A DNA stretch of 64,000 nucleotides, taken from NCBI GenBank assembly GCA_032027005.1, contig JAVSMW010000003.1, forward strand, positions 301,399 through 365,398, in the 5' to 3' direction. Shown piece by piece: positions 50,482-59,258 of the stretch (within the stretch, counting starts at the first letter, position 1; every line of letters starts with the position of its first letter). Source of the stretch: JAVSMW01 sp032027005 (GTDB taxonomy: Bacteria > Bacillota > Thermincolia > Thermincolales > UBA2595). The position numbers and the translations under genes are program-made. Below the pieces are notes generated by a model that saw only the letters and a list, made by a program, of their open reading frames with translations, was not told the DNA's origin and made no database searches.

Positions 50482-51645
50482 TTATGTTTGCTGCAATACC
50501 TTTTCGATAGCCTCTTTCAGCGCCTGTCCGGCCGCCTCCCAGGACATATGGAGCATATCTTGCCGCCCTTGTTTTCCTTTAATCTTACATAGGGCAGAGT
50601 TCTCATAGGCAAATCTCATTTGCCTTCTTAAACTGGTTACGTCTGGTTCAGCCCACATTTGCCCTCTCTCGGCAAACAAATATTGAAATTTCCTCGATAT
50701 GGCTCTTTTCATACTGACAACCGGATTTTCCAGCTTGTAGTCAACCATGAAGGCATTGCCTTCATCCAAGAAATCCATCTGTCCACCCCAGCCTGTAGCT
50801 ATCACAGGGATACCACTGGATAATGCTTCGATAAAAGGTAAGCCCACCCCTTCCCCTCTGGTCGGCAGTACAAATACATTGCCCAGTGTGTAAAGTCCTA
50901 TCAGCTCTTTTTTATCAATTGTCCTTGTGATCAGGACCAGAGGTGCTGTCTTTTCGTCTGTAATCCCAAGCCTTTCTTTATAATGGGAGATAGTTTCTGC
51001 TATCAGACCGGCAAAGCCCCGCTTACCGCTCCAATGGGTTTTGATAACCAGCAGTACATTGTCCTCAGGTGTAAATTCTCCCCAATAAGCTTTTAATAAC
51101 CCCTCCGGATTTTTACGGTGTTGGAAGTCAAAAACAGAGACAAAAATAAATTTCCCCGCTGCACCCGTGAGCGGCATCTTATGATTATCGGGGCGAAAAG
51201 TCCGGGTATCGGCTCCATGCGGCACAAGAAATACAGGCACAGTTACACCGTTGCTTTTGAGAGCAATGATATTGTGTTTCGAAGGCACAAAAACCGCATC
51301 AAATTCATTAATGGCCGGGAACCAATTACCGGGAATCTTGGTAGTTTCCCAAGCAGTATTTAAAATTACATGGTCAAATATTATTCGTTCTTTTTTTAAA
51401 TCTATATTGTAAGGGTGGTTATGATAAATCAATACTTTGGGTTTGTCATTTGTATAGGGCTTAAGAATCAAACTTCTTAATGTGTTTTTTCTGTTGGTGT
51501 CAGTTTCGTATACATGAGTACCCCGACCATCGATTTTTACATCTACGCCCAGTTTATCTAAGGCCAATACATACTCCCGGCAAGCCGTTCCCCAACCGCC
51601 GGGGTGGGAAACAAAACCTCTCCAGACAACTTGATAATCAGACAT
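50482..51645 (-). CDS. Glycosyltransferase family 4 (GT-B)
   Basis: The ATG at 51645 follows GAGGGGAAAT. 387 residues: N-terminal acceptor domain beginning YQVVWRGFVSHPGGWGTACR; C-terminal donor domain with FIFVSVFDFQHRKNPEGLL, NVFVLPTRGEGVGLPFIEAL (the E-x7-E motif) and IPVIATGWGGQMDFL. Such enzymes build cell-surface polysaccharides. It is divergent from a GT8 gene, so both may serve the same glycan. Confidence 0.88.
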   Translation of the reverse strand: MSDYQVVWRGFVSHPGGWGTACREYVLALDKLGVDVKIDGRGTHVYETDTNRKNTLRSLILKPYTNDKPKVLIYHNHPYNIDLKKERIIFDHVILNTAWETTKIPGNWFPAINEFDAVFVPSKHNIIALKSNGVTVPVFLVPHGADTRTFRPDNHKMPLTGAAGKFIFVSVFDFQHRKNPEGLLKAYWGEFTPEDNVLLVIKTHWSGKRGFAGLIAETISHYKERLGITDEKTAPLVLITRTIDKKELIGLYTLGNVFVLPTRGEGVGLPFIEALSSGIPVIATGWGGQMDFLDEGNAFMVDYKLENPVVSMKRAISRKFQYLFAERGQMWAEPDVTSLRRQMRFAYENSALCKIKGKQGRQDMLHMSWEAAGQALKEAIEKVLQQT

Positions 51646-51798
51646 ATTTCCCCTCAATTCTGGCATCAAAATTTTTTATCTGCAAAAGTACCACCTATTA
51701 ATTATGTTTACATATGATATCAGGAAAAAGTTAATTTTTTTATGCATTATATGTAAAAAAATATGTGGTGCCATTAAACTATTGTGGGAGGTATTTCT

Positions 51799-52644
51799 TT
51801 GTCTGAAGATGTATTTTTAGCTATTGGCAATAGTGATAAAAGACAAACTATTCACCTGGCCGTTGTAACAAACAATACTTACGCTAAACCCCTTGCAGTA
51901 ATGATAAATTCGATATTGGAAAATAAGGCTGCCAAGAATCCTTTAAAAATTTATGTCATTGCCAGTGAGCTCTCCCCCAAAAATAAGTCGATTCTGGCCA
52001 AAACAGCCGGCAAATTTAATTTGGTAATCGAATTTTTATCAATCGATCCAAGAATTTATAATGATTTTAAGACAGCTTATTATCTAACTAAAGAAACATA
52101 TTACCGGATATCCTTACCTGACCTGTTAGATAAAACTGTGGAAAAAGTTATTTATTTAGACTGTGATATTATTGTTAAAACAGATATAACAGAGTTTTGG
52201 AATATTGATATTGAAAATTATTACCTGGCAGCAGTTGAGGACTTTTGGGTTAGGAGTTCCAGAAACAGTTACCTTGGCATGTCTAAACACTCTAAATACT
52301 TTAATGCAGGCGTGCTTTTGATTAACCTGAAAAAGTGGCGGGAAGAACAGATAAAAGAAAAAGTTATTAACTTCATTAAAACCAGTTCTGAAAAAGTCAG
52401 GTTTTGCAGTCAGGATCCTCTTAATGCTATTCTTCATGATAAATGGCTCGTTTTAGACCCAAAATGGAATTATATGCCCCATTATCTCGCTTACCGTGGC
52501 TTGGAGAAAATAAAACCCGCTTTCGTCCACTATGCAGGTTTGAAAAAGCCCTGGAAGGCAAAGTTTCCGCTTAGAGAGGAGTACTTTAAGTATAGAAAGA
52601 ATGTTTTCCCGATGAAAAAAGCAAAACCCGGTAACCGTGCTTAA
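51799..52644 (+). CDS. Glycosyltransferase family 8
   Basis: A TTG at 51799 with GGGAGG seven bases upstream is the likely start. 281 residues: HLAVVTNNTYAKPLAVMINS, KVIYLDCDIIVKTDITEFWN (DxD metal site), HSKYFNAGVLLINLKKWRE, CSQDPLNAILHDKW and FVHYAGLKKPWK. GT8 retaining enzymes add glucose or galactose in LPS-like or teichoic glycans. Its low GC content differs from the corrinoid genes beside it. Confidence 0.9.
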   Translation: MSEDVFLAIGNSDKRQTIHLAVVTNNTYAKPLAVMINSILENKAAKNPLKIYVIASELSPKNKSILAKTAGKFNLVIEFLSIDPRIYNDFKTAYYLTKETYYRISLPDLLDKTVEKVIYLDCDIIVKTDITEFWNIDIENYYLAAVEDFWVRSSRNSYLGMSKHSKYFNAGVLLINLKKWREEQIKEKVINFIKTSSEKVRFCSQDPLNAILHDKWLVLDPKWNYMPHYLAYRGLEKIKPAFVHYAGLKKPWKAKFPLREEYFKYRKNVFPMKKAKPGNRA

Positions 52645-52662
52645 GCCGGGGTTATTCGAGAA

Positions 52663-52702
52663 AAAAGCCGTATTCGGCCCTTTTAGACCGGATACGACTT
52701 AT
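52663..52702 (-). terminator. Terminator between GT8 and DUF1638 genes
   Basis: AAGTCGTATCCGG...CCGAATACGGCTTTTTT on the minus strand; both convergent genes could use it. Confidence 0.75.
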
Positions 52703-52744
52703 CCTTTAACTAAACTGTTCAAAATCCCCTTGTTCAAAGTCTCC

Positions 52745-53452
52745 TTAAGAATTGAAGCCGGACAGAAACTGACTTGATTCGATGCTGTAATTGTCAATTC
52801 GCATATCGGCAAAAGCAAGTTCCCGGCCGGGTTCTAAAATAATGAATTCTTCCGGTCCCCAGGGACCGGCCAGCAATTTATTGAGAAACCTCATGGAACC
52901 TACATACTGTTCATGCTGCATTCCCATGGCGGCGGCGAAAGATTCGGTTTTGTTCAATATTTCATCAAGTTGGTAAGCCTTCGTATCTATTACCATTAGA
53001 CGCCGGTAATGATTCAGCATGATCTTCATCACCCTCAAGGCCCTAGCCTGGCCGTACCTTAGCACACATCCCTCATACTCAGAGATAATGTTGCGTTCAT
53101 ATTCCAGCCAGCCTTTGGTAAGAAAATAAGTCCCGACTTCTTTCTGCACTTTTTTTCTGACTTCGTACGAACCCAACATGAGTGTGATACAATCATCAGC
53201 CCGCGGAATAATCAGGCGGGCCTTGCGGGCCTTGATTCCCAGCAAACCGTTGCCGCAAAAACCAAAAGCCATTAAGATAGTGTCCGTATTGTCAACTTTA
53301 TCTATCTGATCCTGAATAGCTTTACCCAGCTGATCGGGAAAGTTATGCAGCCCGGAGTCCACCAGCAGAATTGGGTAATCTACTCCGGTCTCACTTATGG
53401 CCAAGTTAACTTCTCTTTGGATTGTCTGACATGTTATTATGACCGTGCTCAT
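52745..53452 (-). CDS. DUF1638 protein of corrinoid methyl-transfer clusters
   Basis: 235 residues: VIITCQTIQREVNLAISETG, LLVDSGLHNFPDQLGKAI, ILMAFGFCGNGLLGI and LIIPRADDCITLMLGS. The family is regularly found beside methylotrophic corrinoid genes and has no proven activity. It lies 17 bp after a corrinoid protein gene in the same transcript. Confidence 0.8.
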   Translation of the reverse strand: MSTVIITCQTIQREVNLAISETGVDYPILLVDSGLHNFPDQLGKAIQDQIDKVDNTDTILMAFGFCGNGLLGIKARKARLIIPRADDCITLMLGSYEVRKKVQKEVGTYFLTKGWLEYERNIISEYEGCVLRYGQARALRVMKIMLNHYRRLMVIDTKAYQLDEILNKTESFAAAMGMQHEQYVGSMRFLNKLLAGPWGPEEFIILEPGRELAFADMRIDNYSIESSQFLSGFNS

Positions 53453-53469
53453 GATGGGATGGTCCTTTC

Positions 53470-54150
53470 TTATAAGTTCAATACAGTTTTGCTGTCAGAT
53501 CGCAGAATATTTCCACATATATCGGGCGCCACAACGGAATTAGTCACCCAATAATCCGCCCCGGTATACTTCATCACAGCATCATTAACTAATCCGCCGA
53601 TGATAACGGAAACCCCTGACCTGAGTCCCTCTTTTTCCAAGAGCTTGACTGTTTTTTTCATTGAATTATAGGCCGGGGTTATCAAGCCTGACAGACAAAC
53701 CAAGTTGCTGCCGGTCTTCTTAACTGCCTCTGCGAACTTATGGGCCGGTACATCAACTCCCAGGTCAAGAACCTGATAACCGCTGCCTTTTAGCACGCCA
53801 ATAGCAATGTTCTTGCCAATATCATGAATATCTTCCTCAACTGTGCCAAAAATGATAGGAGCTGTATTAGATTGCGGAGCAGCACTTTTTTCTTCAAGCA
53901 CGAGGCGGAGCATATCCTGAAATATATCTGCGGCTACAATTAAATCAGCCAGAAAATAGTGACCGGCTTTGTACATCGCACCGACTTTGGTCATCCCTTC
54001 TGCAGCCTCTTCGATCAGGATAAATGGGTCTACACCCTGTTCAATTCCCTGATGAATCAGCTGGATAAAAGTATCTTCATCCAGCTTTGACATTGCGTGG
54101 GTAAGCAGCTTCCTGGTTTTGAACTCCTGCACGTTGTTCTTTTTCACCAT
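53470..54150 (-). CDS. Corrinoid (B12-binding) methyl-transfer protein
   Basis: ATG at 54150 after AAAGGTGTGATGAA. 226 residues: an N-terminal four-helix cap (FKTRKLLTHAMSKLDEDTFI, AGHYFLADLIVAADIF) and a Rossmann B12 domain with the DxHxxG motif EEDIHDIGKNIAIGVLKG, then CLSGLITPAYNSMK and VIIGG. The His is the lower ligand of cobalt. It carries the methyl group between MT-I and MT-II enzymes. Directly after the GntR gene. Confidence 0.92.
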   Translation of the reverse strand: MVKKNNVQEFKTRKLLTHAMSKLDEDTFIQLIHQGIEQGVDPFILIEEAAEGMTKVGAMYKAGHYFLADLIVAADIFQDMLRLVLEEKSAAPQSNTAPIIFGTVEEDIHDIGKNIAIGVLKGSGYQVLDLGVDVPAHKFAEAVKKTGSNLVCLSGLITPAYNSMKKTVKLLEKEGLRSGVSVIIGGLVNDAVMKYTGADYWVTNSVVAPDICGNILRSDSKTVLNL

Positions 54151-54154
54151 TTCA

Positions 54155-54886
54155 TCACACCTTTGCTGAATATGGATAAGAAACGGCATTTAGCTGAAAA
54201 GATTCTCCCCTGTAAGTTGTATTTGAACTGCCCAAGATTTTGCCGTCTTTGGCGTAAATAATCTGGACAACAGATAAAGCCGGGTGTCCAGGTACAGTTT
54301 GCAGTAATTCTGCCTCATCTGCCGTTAACGGAGCCGCAGCAATACTCATCTCAATTTTATGAATCGTTACATCTGTATGTTTAGCAACAATTTCCGGAAA
54401 ATCGGCATATGCAATTTCATTTTCCAGCAAAGGCTTCCCTTTTAAATATGGCAGGTATTTAAAATCAATGCCCATGGGCCCGTCCTCGCCCTTAATCAAG
54501 CGTTTGATCATAAATACTTTTGTCCCCTGAGCCACGCCCAGCTTTGCGCTTGTATCAGAATCCACACTAATCCTTTTGACCCCCAGCAGTTTATAGGTCC
54601 GCTTATTTTCTTTCAGGGCATCATATTCCGGGAAGGTCAGCGTAACCTGGTTCAACTTAGGCCTGGCCACAAAATTACCTTTTCCTCTTACTGTCTCTAT
54701 TAATCCGGCTTCCAAGAGAATAGCCAGCCCGCGTCTCACAGTAACCCTGCTCACCCCGTACTCAGATACCAGTTGAGACTCTGAGGGGACGGCATCCGCG
54801 GGTTTGAGCTGCCCTGATTCAATTTGCTGTTTAAGGTCATCAGCCAGCTGATAATAGACCGGCATGAAATCTCTGTTTGTTTTCAT
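54155..54886 (-). CDS. GntR-family (UbiC/HutC type) transcriptional regulator
   Basis: The start is put at 54886 because the longer frame would run through the operator. 243 residues: wHTH PVYYQLADDLKQQIESGQLK, PSESQLVSEYGVSRVTVRRG; UTRA effector domain with FMIKRLIKGEDGPMGIDFKY and LSVVQIIYAKDGKILG. Two TACTGGTGTACA repeats overlap its promoter and a related palindrome sits in front of the methyltransferase gene at 57.8 kb, so it probably represses both until a methyl-donor ligand binds. Confidence 0.88.
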   Translation of the reverse strand: MKTNRDFMPVYYQLADDLKQQIESGQLKPADAVPSESQLVSEYGVSRVTVRRGLAILLEAGLIETVRGKGNFVARPKLNQVTLTFPEYDALKENKRTYKLLGVKRISVDSDTSAKLGVAQGTKVFMIKRLIKGEDGPMGIDFKYLPYLKGKPLLENEIAYADFPEIVAKHTDVTIHKIEMSIAAAPLTADEAELLQTVPGHPALSVVQIIYAKDGKILGSSNTTYRGESFQLNAVSYPYSAKV

Positions 54887-54924
54887 CTCCACAAAACCTG
54901 CCTGAATTACAATTTGATAACACC

Positions 54925-54953
54925 TACTGGTGTACACACTTACTGGTGTACAT
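54925..54953 (-). promoter_or_regulatory. GntR operator pair overlapping its own promoter
   Basis: Two direct copies of TACTGGTGTACA, 16 bp apart, just downstream of a TATAAT (54963-54958) with TTGACG 18 bp further upstream (54987-54982). The position suits repression. Confidence 0.7.
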
Positions 54954-55086
54954 GTCTATTATAGCTCTTTTATACATTTAGCGTCAATTCTATCATCTGG
55001 CGGTAAAGCAAATTCAGGAAAACGGGTGGAGTAAAGGCTTCTCTATAATGAAGTTTACTGCCACCCGCCAGAAACTTTGCTTGCTG

Positions 55087-56195
55087 TTAGTTACCTGCTG
55101 CTGCAGCAATCATAGCCCGTACATTTTCCAATTTGGCATCAGGGGGGATGTCACAGCCTTGTGCAAGGATAAACCCGGTTGGACCAATATCGCTCATCAG
55201 CTTTTTGGAGTAATTGTAGACTTCATCGGGAGTGCCCAAAGTCAGCATTGCAGGTGGCACATCACCCATGATACACATATGATCACCTAATAATTCTTTG
55301 GCTTTATAGATGTCGGTAGCTCCATCCAGAGAAAGCACACATTTACCTTTGGGCAGCTCCCGGAATAATTCCAGATCCCGGGTCCAATTGGAGTCAAAAT
55401 GCAGTACAGGGATAACACCCTCATCAATTACGGCCTGAATTAGTTGCTTATAGTAGGGGAACACAAAGCGGTGCCATAATTTTGGCGACAGGAACTCACT
55501 GGCTGCCCGCCAGCCGCCTACCCACATGCCCACAGGCTTAAATCCCCGGGCGGCTTGTCTGGCAGATTCTAAAATATCAGGCATGGCTGCATCCATAGCG
55601 GCCTGTACTTTATCCGGGATTTTATATAAGTCCTTTAAGAAGGCTGTCATGGAACGGCCGCCACAAAAATTTTCATAAGGTATTGTTACAACCACAGGAG
55701 AAAATGGGACTACACCCTTGGCACTCCAGGCCTTTATAGCCTCTGGAAAAATTTCGAAAAAGGGTCCCAATCTGGGCATCAGATTATCAAGTTTGTTCAG
55801 ATAAAAGTCCTGGAGGAAGTTGTTGTAACCGCCGTTAATGATAGCATCATAGTCATCTCTGGTCATCAGTTCCTGCTCTTTAACCTGCCAGAGCTTATCT
55901 TCCGGGAGTTCAATGCCCGGTCTGTCAATTCTGGAAAGCCATATATAGCTTAAAAGAGCCACATTATAACAGGCATGCTGAATGCCGTCAGCATCACCCC
56001 ACATGTCATAGCCTTTCATCATTGTGTCCAGAGCAACTTCAGGCTTGGCGCAAAAGTCAGATAGCTTGACACCAACGATATTGGCCATAAAGAATCTGCT
56101 ACAGGTACAACTGGGACACGATCATTTTTTTCCAGGGCCACAGCAGCCTTAATCCTGGCAAGCCTTTCAGTATACAGTTCCTGTGTTGTTTTCAC
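55087..56195 (-). CDS. UroD-family methyltransferase MT-I, N-terminus in shifted frame
   Basis: The main frame (55087-56088) has MANIVGVKLSDFCAKPEVAL, YENFCGGRSMTAFLK, PVLHFDSNWTRDLELF and LAQGCDIPPDAKLENV, the uroporphyrinogen-decarboxylase-like fold of MtaA/MtvB enzymes, with Cys and His zinc-ligand candidates. Upstream, in another frame from GTG 56195 (GAGGGG box), lies the expected start TTQELYTERLARIKAAVALE and NDRVPVVPVAD. One base removed near 56098 would join them as VPVA-FFMANIVG. The gene is either frameshifted or the sequence has an error. It would demethylate a substrate and methylate the corrinoid protein. Confidence 0.8.
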
Positions 56196-56253
56196 AATTT
56201 CATCCCCTCACTGATTATTTTTAGGCACTACACAATTATCCCCAAGGAACAAG

Positions 56254-56883
56254 CTAGTTAGCTCCAACTTTATTTTTGCAGACTTCGACGGCCTCCTGTG
56301 CATTCCTGCAAACACCGTCAGCTTTTACATACTCGCAGACCTTCTCGTCAGCCGGGCCTCCACCGACGAGAATTGTGCGGCCTGCCCTTAACCCTGCGGC
56401 TTCAATGGCAGTGATGGCATCTTTCATATTATCAAAAGCTGAAGTGAGCAGGCAGGACATGCCAATGACTTGCGGGTTATGTTCTTTGATCGCGGCTACA
56501 AAGTTTTCATGGGGCACATCTACCCCCAGGTCAATTACATTGAAGCCGTTGCATTTTAAGAGGGTAACCACGATGTCTTTGCCGATGTCATGAATGTCTT
56601 CTTTAACAGTACCGATAACCACTGTACCCAGTTTATCAGAACTTTCGGCCGCAAAAGCATCACCTAAAATGGCACTGGCTTCCTTGAAGATATCTGCGGA
56701 CATAATCAGTTCTGACAGGAAGTACTCATTAGCTTCAAATCTTTTCCCCACTTCCTCCATGCCTTTTTGCAGCGCGCCAAGGATGTCAAGAGCCGGCACT
56801 CCATCCTCAAACAATTTCCTGACCCCGTTTAATACCTCGTCATCTTCCAGCTCTGCTAACGCAATGGCAAGTTCATCATACAT
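56254..56883 (-). CDS. Corrinoid methyl-transfer protein
   Basis: 209 residues: cap domain (DEVLNGVRKLFEDGVPALDI, ANEYFLSELIMSADIF) and B12 domain with VKEDIHDIGKDIVVTLLKCNG, LGVDVPHENFV, GMSCLLTSAFDNMK and ILVGGGPADEKV. It lies between the MT-II and MT-I genes, so it is their likely shared methyl carrier. AAAGGAGG precedes the ATG. Confidence 0.93.
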   Translation of the reverse strand: MYDELAIALAELEDDEVLNGVRKLFEDGVPALDILGALQKGMEEVGKRFEANEYFLSELIMSADIFKEASAILGDAFAAESSDKLGTVVIGTVKEDIHDIGKDIVVTLLKCNGFNVIDLGVDVPHENFVAAIKEHNPQVIGMSCLLTSAFDNMKDAITAIEAAGLRAGRTILVGGGPADEKVCEYVKADGVCRNAQEAVEVCKNKVGAN

Positions 56884-57010
56884 GTTGTTATCCTCCTTTA
56901 AAGTATTTGTGCACTCTCGGAAATTCGAGAGTCTTTATGTTCAAGGCTTCACGCCTTGGACTTTTTGGTTTTTCCTCAAAGAAGCATTTTCTCTGGAAAC
57001 TGCACTCAAT

Positions 57011-57808
57011 CTAGCTGTAGAGGCCCTGCCGATGTGCCTTCAGGTAACCCCGGCAGTATTTATCCTGGCCCAGCAAAGCCATCGAAACGTACAATGCTCC
57101 CATCATTTCTTTGTTTGTGGGATCAAGGATATAACCATCCATTCCGTAAGCCATGGTCTGGACCATAAACAGCCTGTTAATCAGGGCCCTGTTGGGGAGG
57201 CTGTATGAAACATTGCTCAGACCACACATCAAATGGACCTCCGGATAAGAATCTTTGATATACCTGATGCTCTGCAGAATTTCCCAGCCATACTTGTCAC
57301 CGGCACTGATGGGTTTAATCAGGGGATCCAGGTAAATGTCACCCTGGGGAATGCCGGCTGCCTCCAATTTTGTGATTAGACTTCCGGCAATCCGCAGCCG
57401 GTCTTCAGCTGTTTCGGGCATTCCGGCATCCTCCAGACAAAGGGCTACAATCTTGGCCTTGTGCTTATTAATGAGGGGCAGCACACTTTCGAATCTTTTT
57501 TCTTCGGCAGTAATTGAGTTAATCAGCGGATTGGGTATCCTGGCTAGGTTCAGGCCTGCCACTAAAGCTTCTGAACTAGGGCTGTCAATACACAGGGGCA
57601 GACCGGTGACCTCCTGTACAGTATTAACCAGCCACTCCATAATCTCAGGTTCCTGGCCCACCATCGTTCCGCAGTTAATATCCAGATAATTGGCCCCGGC
57701 TTCTTCCTGGGCTTTGGCAACCTGCTGTATGTAAGTGGCATCTCTTTTTTCCACTGCTTCCCGAATCGGTTTCCGACTGGTATTGATAAGTTCTCCTACA
57801 ATTAACAT
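57011..57808 (-). CDS. Methyltetrahydrofolate:corrinoid methyltransferase (MT-II, MtrH/AcsE-like)
   Basis: 265 residues of pterin-binding TIM barrel: MLIVGELINTSRKPIREAVE, GANYLDINCGTM, LPLCIDSPSSEALVAGL, PLINSITAEEKRFESVLPLI, and CGLSNVSYSLPNRALINRLF. It transfers methyl from the corrinoid to tetrahydrofolate. A consensus promoter and a 16-bp palindrome precede it. The CXGLSN block and length match the family. Confidence 0.9.
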   Translation of the reverse strand: MLIVGELINTSRKPIREAVEKRDATYIQQVAKAQEEAGANYLDINCGTMVGQEPEIMEWLVNTVQEVTGLPLCIDSPSSEALVAGLNLARIPNPLINSITAEEKRFESVLPLINKHKAKIVALCLEDAGMPETAEDRLRIAGSLITKLEAAGIPQGDIYLDPLIKPISAGDKYGWEILQSIRYIKDSYPEVHLMCGLSNVSYSLPNRALINRLFMVQTMAYGMDGYILDPTNKEMMGALYVSMALLGQDKYCRGYLKAHRQGLYS

Positions 57809-57835
57809 TTTGCAGATTCACCTCGCAATTTGTAG

Positions 57836-57851
57836 ACACGTGTACACGTGT
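57836..57851 (-). promoter_or_regulatory. Perfect 16-bp palindrome, candidate GntR operator
   Basis: ACACGTGTACACGTGT lies 16 bp downstream of the -10 box and 28 bp before the MT-II start. It shares GTGTACAC with the operators at 54.9 kb. Confidence 0.7.
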
Positions 57852-57866
57852 TAATGTGTTAATGTT

Positions 57867-57895
57867 ATTTTATTCTGGTTTATCGTCATTGTCAA
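57867..57895 (-). promoter_or_regulatory. Sigma-A promoter of the methyl-transfer operon
   Basis: TTGACA (57895-57890) and TAAAAT (57872-57867) with a 17-bp spacer on the minus strand. Confidence 0.8.
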
Positions 57896-57898
57896 TAG

Positions 57899-57946
57899 GT
57901 TTAAAACCTACTGTGTTTAAAACCTACTGTGTTTAAAACCAACTGC
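57899..57946. repeat. Three tandem 16-bp units
   Basis: GTTTAAAACCTACTGT twice, then GTTTAAAACCAACTGC, immediately upstream of the -35 box. Three units only, no spacers, so not a CRISPR. Confidence 0.75.
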
Positions 57947-57982
57947 ACATCCTTCTCTGCTCCAACATATAAATAAAGCAAA

Positions 57983-58018
57983 CAACCGGTTCCGGCCATA
58001 ATTGGCCGAAACCGGTTG
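57983..58018 (-). terminator. Terminator-like hairpin after the foldase gene
   Basis: CAACCGGTTTCGGCC-AATTAT-GGCCGGAACCGGTTG, a 15-bp stem, with TTTGC following on the minus strand. Confidence 0.65.
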
Positions 58019-58039
58019 AGTTGTTCTGTCACCTGTCTG

Positions 58040-58927
58040 TTAGCTCGCTTTTTTAGGCGCCAGGGAATTCTCAATCTTATACTTCGGATATACTTCCTGC
58101 ATCCAGGCACCATATTCTGTTTGCATTTTCTGCTCTTTCAGGGTGTCGGTAATCTTGTCTTTGCTTTCTTCATAATTAGCTTCTTTGGCATCTTTTGTCT
58201 CAGTTACTTTAATAATGTGATATCCGTACTGGGTCTTGACCGGAGCACTGATTTCTCCGACTTTTAAGGCAAAAGCCGCATCTTCAAATTCCTTAACCAT
58301 CTGCCCGGAACCAAAGAAACCAAGGTCTCCCCCATTTTCTTTAGAGCCTGGATCTGTGGAGTTTTCTTTGGCTAATTTGGCGAAATCTTCTCCTTTGGCC
58401 AGTTTCTCTTTTATTTCCTTGGCCTTATCTTCAGTCTCAACTAAAATATGGCTGGCCTTGACCTGCTTTGGCTGGCCGAATGTTGCCTTGTTTTCTTCAA
58501 AATATTTTTTCTTTTCATCTTCAGAAATTTTAATTCGCGGCTCCAGAAGCTTATTTAATTTTACGGTCAGCTCCATATCCTTTTTTACCCGCTCAAGTGT
58601 ATAACCACTCTGGGTCAGGGCCTGTTTAAAAACTTCCTCGCCCCCGTACTGCGCGTAATATTTATCCAACTCTTTTTGGATGTCTTGCTCGGTAACAGTA
58701 ATGTTTTGTTTTTTTGCTTCCAGCTCCACTACTTTTTGCGAAATCAGTCCATCCAGAGCCTGCTGACCGCCTTGTTTTACCATGGCCTCATACAAATCAT
58801 CTTTACTTATCTTCTCTCCATCGACGCTGGCAACAGCTTCCGAATTACCTTTGCCTAAAGTGAAAACAAGAACAACTGCGGCGATACACACAACTGCTAA
58901 AGAAATAATTAATGTGCGCTTATTCAT
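58040..58927 (-). CDS. prsA: Peptidyl-prolyl isomerase, PrsA/SurA-like foldase
   Basis: 295 residues. An N-terminal hydrophobic segment (LIISLAVVCIAAVVLVFTLG) without a lipobox Cys anchors it to the membrane. SurA_N-like helices (about 30-140) are followed by a parvulin domain: QVKASHILVETEDKAKEIKE, ENGGDLGFFGSGQMVKEFED and VKTQYGYHIIKVTE. It folds exported proteins outside the membrane. Its promoter and terminator make it a single-gene unit. Confidence 0.9.
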   Translation of the reverse strand: MNKRTLIISLAVVCIAAVVLVFTLGKGNSEAVASVDGEKISKDDLYEAMVKQGGQQALDGLISQKVVELEAKKQNITVTEQDIQKELDKYYAQYGGEEVFKQALTQSGYTLERVKKDMELTVKLNKLLEPRIKISEDEKKKYFEENKATFGQPKQVKASHILVETEDKAKEIKEKLAKGEDFAKLAKENSTDPGSKENGGDLGFFGSGQMVKEFEDAAFALKVGEISAPVKTQYGYHIIKVTETKDAKEANYEESKDKITDTLKEQKMQTEYGAWMQEVYPKYKIENSLAPKKAS

Positions 58928-59258
58928 TTCGTTCTCTCACTCCCTACAGATATTTATTTGATTTATCGTTAGCCGCCATAAACAATGGCAGTAAAATGAA
59001 ACGGTGCCTCAAAGGTTTGAGGCACTTTGTACAATAATTAATTTTAACAAAAAAGGCCTGTTTGCGCAATATAAATTACATAAACAGACAGGTCTCCGTC
59101 AAAGTCAGTAAACAGAGATATCCAATTACTCAACTAATTTTTTAAAAAACGTCTCCGTTATAACCGAAAACGATAGGAGTTCTTGTNTTTTTGACTCTAT
59201 TTTACCAGTCCATAAAGAAAAAAGCCACTATTATTTCACAGATCGCGCTGTGTCTGGG
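58928..59258. other. Gene-free region with two hairpins and an N
   Basis: GTGCCTC-AAAGGTT-TGAGGCAC (59004-59025) is terminator-like for the regulator gene on the minus strand. GGCCTGT...ACAGACAGG spans about 59055-59095. The undetermined base at 59187 may be a contig join. No gene was recognised. Confidence 0.5.

Noticed and set aside
57899..57946. CRISPR array
   Set aside because: Only three adjoining 16-bp units without spacers and no cas genes.
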